Positions 60,899 to 64,000 of a stretch of 64,000 bases of DNA are shown here, piece by piece. The stretch is from Atrina japonica (lineage: Eukaryota > Mollusca > Bivalvia > Pterioida > Pinnidae). Position numbers and translations under genes: made by a program. The DNA is taken from NCBI GenBank assembly GCA_030159075.1, contig BROG01000478.1, positions 250,001 to 314,000 of the forward strand, read 5' to 3'. The notes beneath the pieces are model-generated. The model was not told where the DNA came from. It saw only the letters and a program-made list of their open reading frames with translations, and searched no databases. The number at the start of each line of letters is the position of its first letter. Positions within the stretch are counted from its first letter, which is position 1.

Positions 60899-61164
60899 GG
60901 TATAAAGTAAATATTTATACAGTCAACTCAACTTATGATGAGATCGCTTATAAAGAGATTCCATTTATAACAAGAAAATCTCTATTCCCTTGCATTTACT
61001 ATGCAATCTTGTATAAATCTGAACGCCTACAATGAGATAGATATAACAAGATATCGCATGTAACAAGCTTATAAATTTGTCCCAATGACGGTTTCATCAT
61101 GTAATTTTAGTGCTGTATAATGAGGTGTTTTACAATCAAGACTTACGATATCTATTTATTGTTT

Positions 61165-61264
61165 TTTTTTTTTTTCAAACCAGTCTCAGAAAGGACTGAA
61201 GGGATCTCCTTGAAATTTGACATGAAGGTTCCCCTTGAGGTCTAGTTGTGCATATTACATTTTT
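61165..61264 (+). repeat. Unit of the 155-bp family, left of an insertion
   Basis: TCTCAGAAAGGACTGAAGGG to TTACATTTTT matches 36265-36345. The unit continues at 62461 after a hAT-like insertion. Confidence 0.65.
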
Positions 61265-62460
61265 AGGGCCCGTGTTTTTCCGTTTCAAATTTGCTTCAAT
61301 TCTGTTTTCGGTGAATTCCGTTTTTGTCTGTTTTCATAAGAAAAAGAACTAAAAGCATACTTTAGATGAAAAATATTTAACAATACAGACTCCTAATCAT
61401 ATTTTCAATAGTCCGCCAGACAAATTTAATGATAGATTTAAATAGGGAGGTAAATAAAACATATACATGTATATGCAAAACTGTATGTGTTTATGTTTTT
61501 ATAATTTTAAAACATTTGATAAGTAACTTGTAAGTACTGTAGACCTATACTCATATACATGTAGGTAACAAGTTTTGTTGCAAATTGTAATTTCTAATTA
61601 CTAATTTTTGCTTAAATTTATCACCTGACTTAGAACAAGCCTGTGATGTTTTATTTGGTGTTTTTACTTTAAATAAACTTATAAAGTAGTAAAGCATCAT
61701 ACATGTACATGTATTTTATTTTTATAGTTATTTAATTTATTGTATCAACACTAGCGTAATCTATACTATGCTGACAGAATTTGCAAAATTTATCGTCGCC
61801 ATCCTCATAAAAATCCCATGGAAACTTATCAACCCCGTGCTGATGTATTCATTTTTTAAATGGGAGAGCAAGTCTCCTCTTTTTTACATATGTGTGTCGT
61901 TAGCCATCGTAGCTCGCTGTCAAAAACGTCAAGGTGTGAACACGTGTTTGTGTTGGTAACAAAAACCGGCTGTCAATCGAGCGGTATGTCGTAAAAAGTT
62001 AGGAGGGATTGTAAACTGTGAAATTTTACTTTGATAAATAATAAAAATTGGTAAATATATTCAGAAATTGAACTAAACATTATGAAAACCTAATTCAATT
62101 TATCAAATTAAAGCTATTTTTGTTTTAGAAGAATGCGGATGTCAGTCAGTGCTGATGTTATGCAATGGAAATGATTTCCCTTAGCCTATCTTTCGATGTA
62201 AATGTCAGATTACAGTGTATCTGGCTAATAGATCTACGGGATAAAATATTAATTAATGTAAAATTATGTGATGAAATCTTGTAAATAAACAAAATAAATG
62301 AAGTTTATAACACACGGAAAGGGCACACTAGTTCACACTTTAATAAATTCTACCTCATGTTGGAATTTTTAAAGATTTTTCAAAAACGCAAATTCCGTTT
62401 CAGATTGCCAATTCCGCGATTCTGTCCGCGATTCTGAGATCGTGGAAAATCACTGGCCCT
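61265..62460. mobile_element. 1,196-bp hAT-like element
   Basis: AGGGCCCGTGTTTTTCC and, inverted, AGGGCCAGTGATTTTCC are the ends. ACATTTTT and ACATTTTC flank them, an 8-bp duplication with one change. The uninterrupted sequence is readable at 36336-36350. Subterminal AATTCCG and GCGATTCTG motifs are repeated. No transposase frame is present; a 63-codon frame at 61768 is probably accidental. Confidence 0.68.
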
Positions 62461-62600
62461 ACATTTTCAAAGAGATTGGAATCCAACATGGCTGACAGGC
62501 AGCCATCTTGGATTTGACCAAAGGAAGTTTGTTACCGCTACTTCTCAGAAAGGACTGAAGGAATCTCCTTGAAATTTGACTTGAAGGTTCCTTGATTTTC
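62461..62600 (+). repeat. Unit of the 155-bp family, right of the insertion
   Basis: ACATTTTCAAAGAGATTGG to GAAGGTTCC continues the unit of 61165-61264. Confidence 0.6.
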
Positions 62601-62788
62601 CGGCCGTCGAACATGAACTGCTACATATTTTGGACGGTTTAATTTTGACCATTTTAATAGGGTGGTCAAATTGTCCAAACTTAAACAATAGACAAAATAT
62701 CCGAATTTACGATAGTGAGTTGTAAACAGGATATGATATACAACAGGGATTAAAGAGATGTCATGATGAAAACGACCACAACTCTAAA

Positions 62789-62872
62789 ATAGTAAACCCC
62801 GATATATTGCCAAACCTGTTATACCGCCAAAATTCAGGAAAACAAAATGTGGTGGTATATCGGGGTGAACTG
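62789..62872. mobile_element. Minimal TA-type element
   Basis: TAGTAAACCCCGATATATTG and TATATCGGGGTGAACTG are inverted with a short centre. A long TA-rich microsatellite begins at its right edge. Confidence 0.45.
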
Positions 62873-62888
62873 TATATGTGTGTGTGTG

Positions 62889-62958
<70 letters not shown>

Positions 62959-63043
62959 TATACAGTAAACATATGTACAGGTATACAGTATATATATATA
63001 TATATATGTATGTATATATATACAGGTATATATATATATATAT

Positions 63044-63106
<63 letters not shown>

Positions 63107-63112
63107 ATATAT
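62873..63112. repeat. Long TA-rich microsatellite
   Basis: TA blocks are separated by GGTATACAGTAAACATATG and ACAGGTATA, ending in CACACACA. Tyrosine/isoleucine frames over it are not genes. It begins at the edge of the element at 62789-62872. Confidence 0.92.
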
Positions 63113-63317
63113 ATACTTTCATTAGTACACAATACAGTTCTATTTTTATCCTCCTTAGATCAAAGATTTGGGGGCATATTGTTTTGGGTCTATCTTCTTT
63201 CTCCATTTGTCTGTTTGCAACAATTTGGCGTCAGTCAAAATAGTTTAAGTGTCTTCCCAAAATTTGGGGTATTCTTTAGATCAGTGAGTTCTTAATAGTT
63301 TCCAATATTTGGTGCCT

Positions 63318-63549
63318 GTGGCTGTTATCTCAAATAGTTAGAGCATCGTGGTTTAAACCATGAAGTCTCTCATTTCTAGTCAGTGTGGGCTCGAGTTCTG
63401 CTAGAACCTTAGCTGAATTTGTGTGAAAAATTGCAGTTTAGTTGTGGAAGGTCAGTGGTCCCTTGGGTAAATGGTAACCATTAAAAACTGACTGCCACCA
63501 TATATCTGAAAAATTATTGATGGTGGCATAAAACACCATCCAAAAAAAA
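63318..63549 (+). mobile_element. Second SINE family, near full length
   Basis: The copy runs from GGCTGTTATCTCAAATAG through AACCATGAAGTCTCTCAT and GGGCTCGAGTTCTGC to TGATGGTGGCATAAAACACC, then an A run. Confidence 0.65.
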
Positions 63550-64000
63550 TTATTTGGCAATATTTGTTTGAGCAATTATGGAACCGTAAAGTGTCCTTGA
63601 ATGACTTAGAAGTCAGGTACATATTTTGTTCTTAAGAATCTCTAATGGATATTATTATATATCCTACTTTCGTCTTCCATTCACTTACCATTAAATGAAA
63701 AGATGTAATATCATACCATATACACCAGGGAATGGTTTTGAGGTTCCAGGACTTCTTTTATGGTATATTTATAGGTCCTATAACTATGGCATATTAGGCA
63801 AATATTTGATGTTATTTTGATTTTTTGTGAACAAGATAAGATATCTTTTATGTTGACCAATGTATCATTGATATGGATACATAACCAAAATGATACTGGC
63901 TGTATGTGTTGAAAATTTTAGCTCGGTCCTTTGCCACACCAAGAACTCGGGCGTAAATATTTCAAAATGTACATTTAGTAACCTATACTTATGTTATCTC
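63550..64000. other. No gene seen at the right edge
   Basis: AT-rich sequence without a recognisable exon. The next coding exon of the gene is expected further right. Confidence 0.4.

Noticed and set aside
62761..63206. Frames rich in tyrosine and isoleucine
   Set aside because: Translation of a TA microsatellite.

Overview
The window is animal nuclear DNA, most likely from a marine bivalve mollusc. It is AT-rich, almost free of long open frames, and packed with microsatellites, minisatellites, tRNA-derived SINEs and short inverted-repeat DNA transposons. Two clues point to bivalves: the dispersed repeat that opens TAGCTCACCTGAGCC and closes CTCAGGTGA..CCTCTTG, and the recurrent palindromic string ACATGTACATGTAT. 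The lineage call rests on recollection of such repeats, not on a search. Nothing looks prokaryotic or viral.

One protein-coding gene can be supported, on the plus strand. Its first coding exon (acceptor after 45457, ATG at 45538, donor after 45712) encodes an acidic, lysine-rich N-terminus. A 60-nt exon at 59871-59930 continues the same frame (phase 1 in, phase 1 out). Together they hold four sumoylation-consensus sites (psi-K-x-E), which suggests a nuclear regulatory protein, but I cannot name it. Possible non-coding 5' exons lie at 32312-32377 and 35285-35342, with a TATA box at 27341. The rest of the gene must lie beyond 64000.

Layout. 1-10.2 kb: SINE copies, a 43-bp array, a foldback repeat, a 53-bp array that grew out of a SINE, and two 33-bp arrays. 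The second 33-bp array is cut by a TA-inserting element that is itself cut by a hAT-like element. 10.2-27 kb: dispersed bivalve repeats, several small TA-flanked elements, a 64-bp and a 29-bp array, microsatellites, and a 920-bp inverted-repeat element. 27-45 kb: presumed 5' region of the gene, with further arrays. 45.5-59.9 kb: one intron of about 14 kb, enlarged by a 1.35-kb hAT-like element and by a 9,043-bp element with 37-bp terminal inverted repeats. The large element holds a duplicated block, SINEs and smaller transposons. 60-64 kb: another hAT-like element, microsatellites and a SINE.

The most interesting signals are the 9-kb element and the insertions whose empty sites can be read within the same window. 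Those empty sites give insertion points and target duplications without a database.
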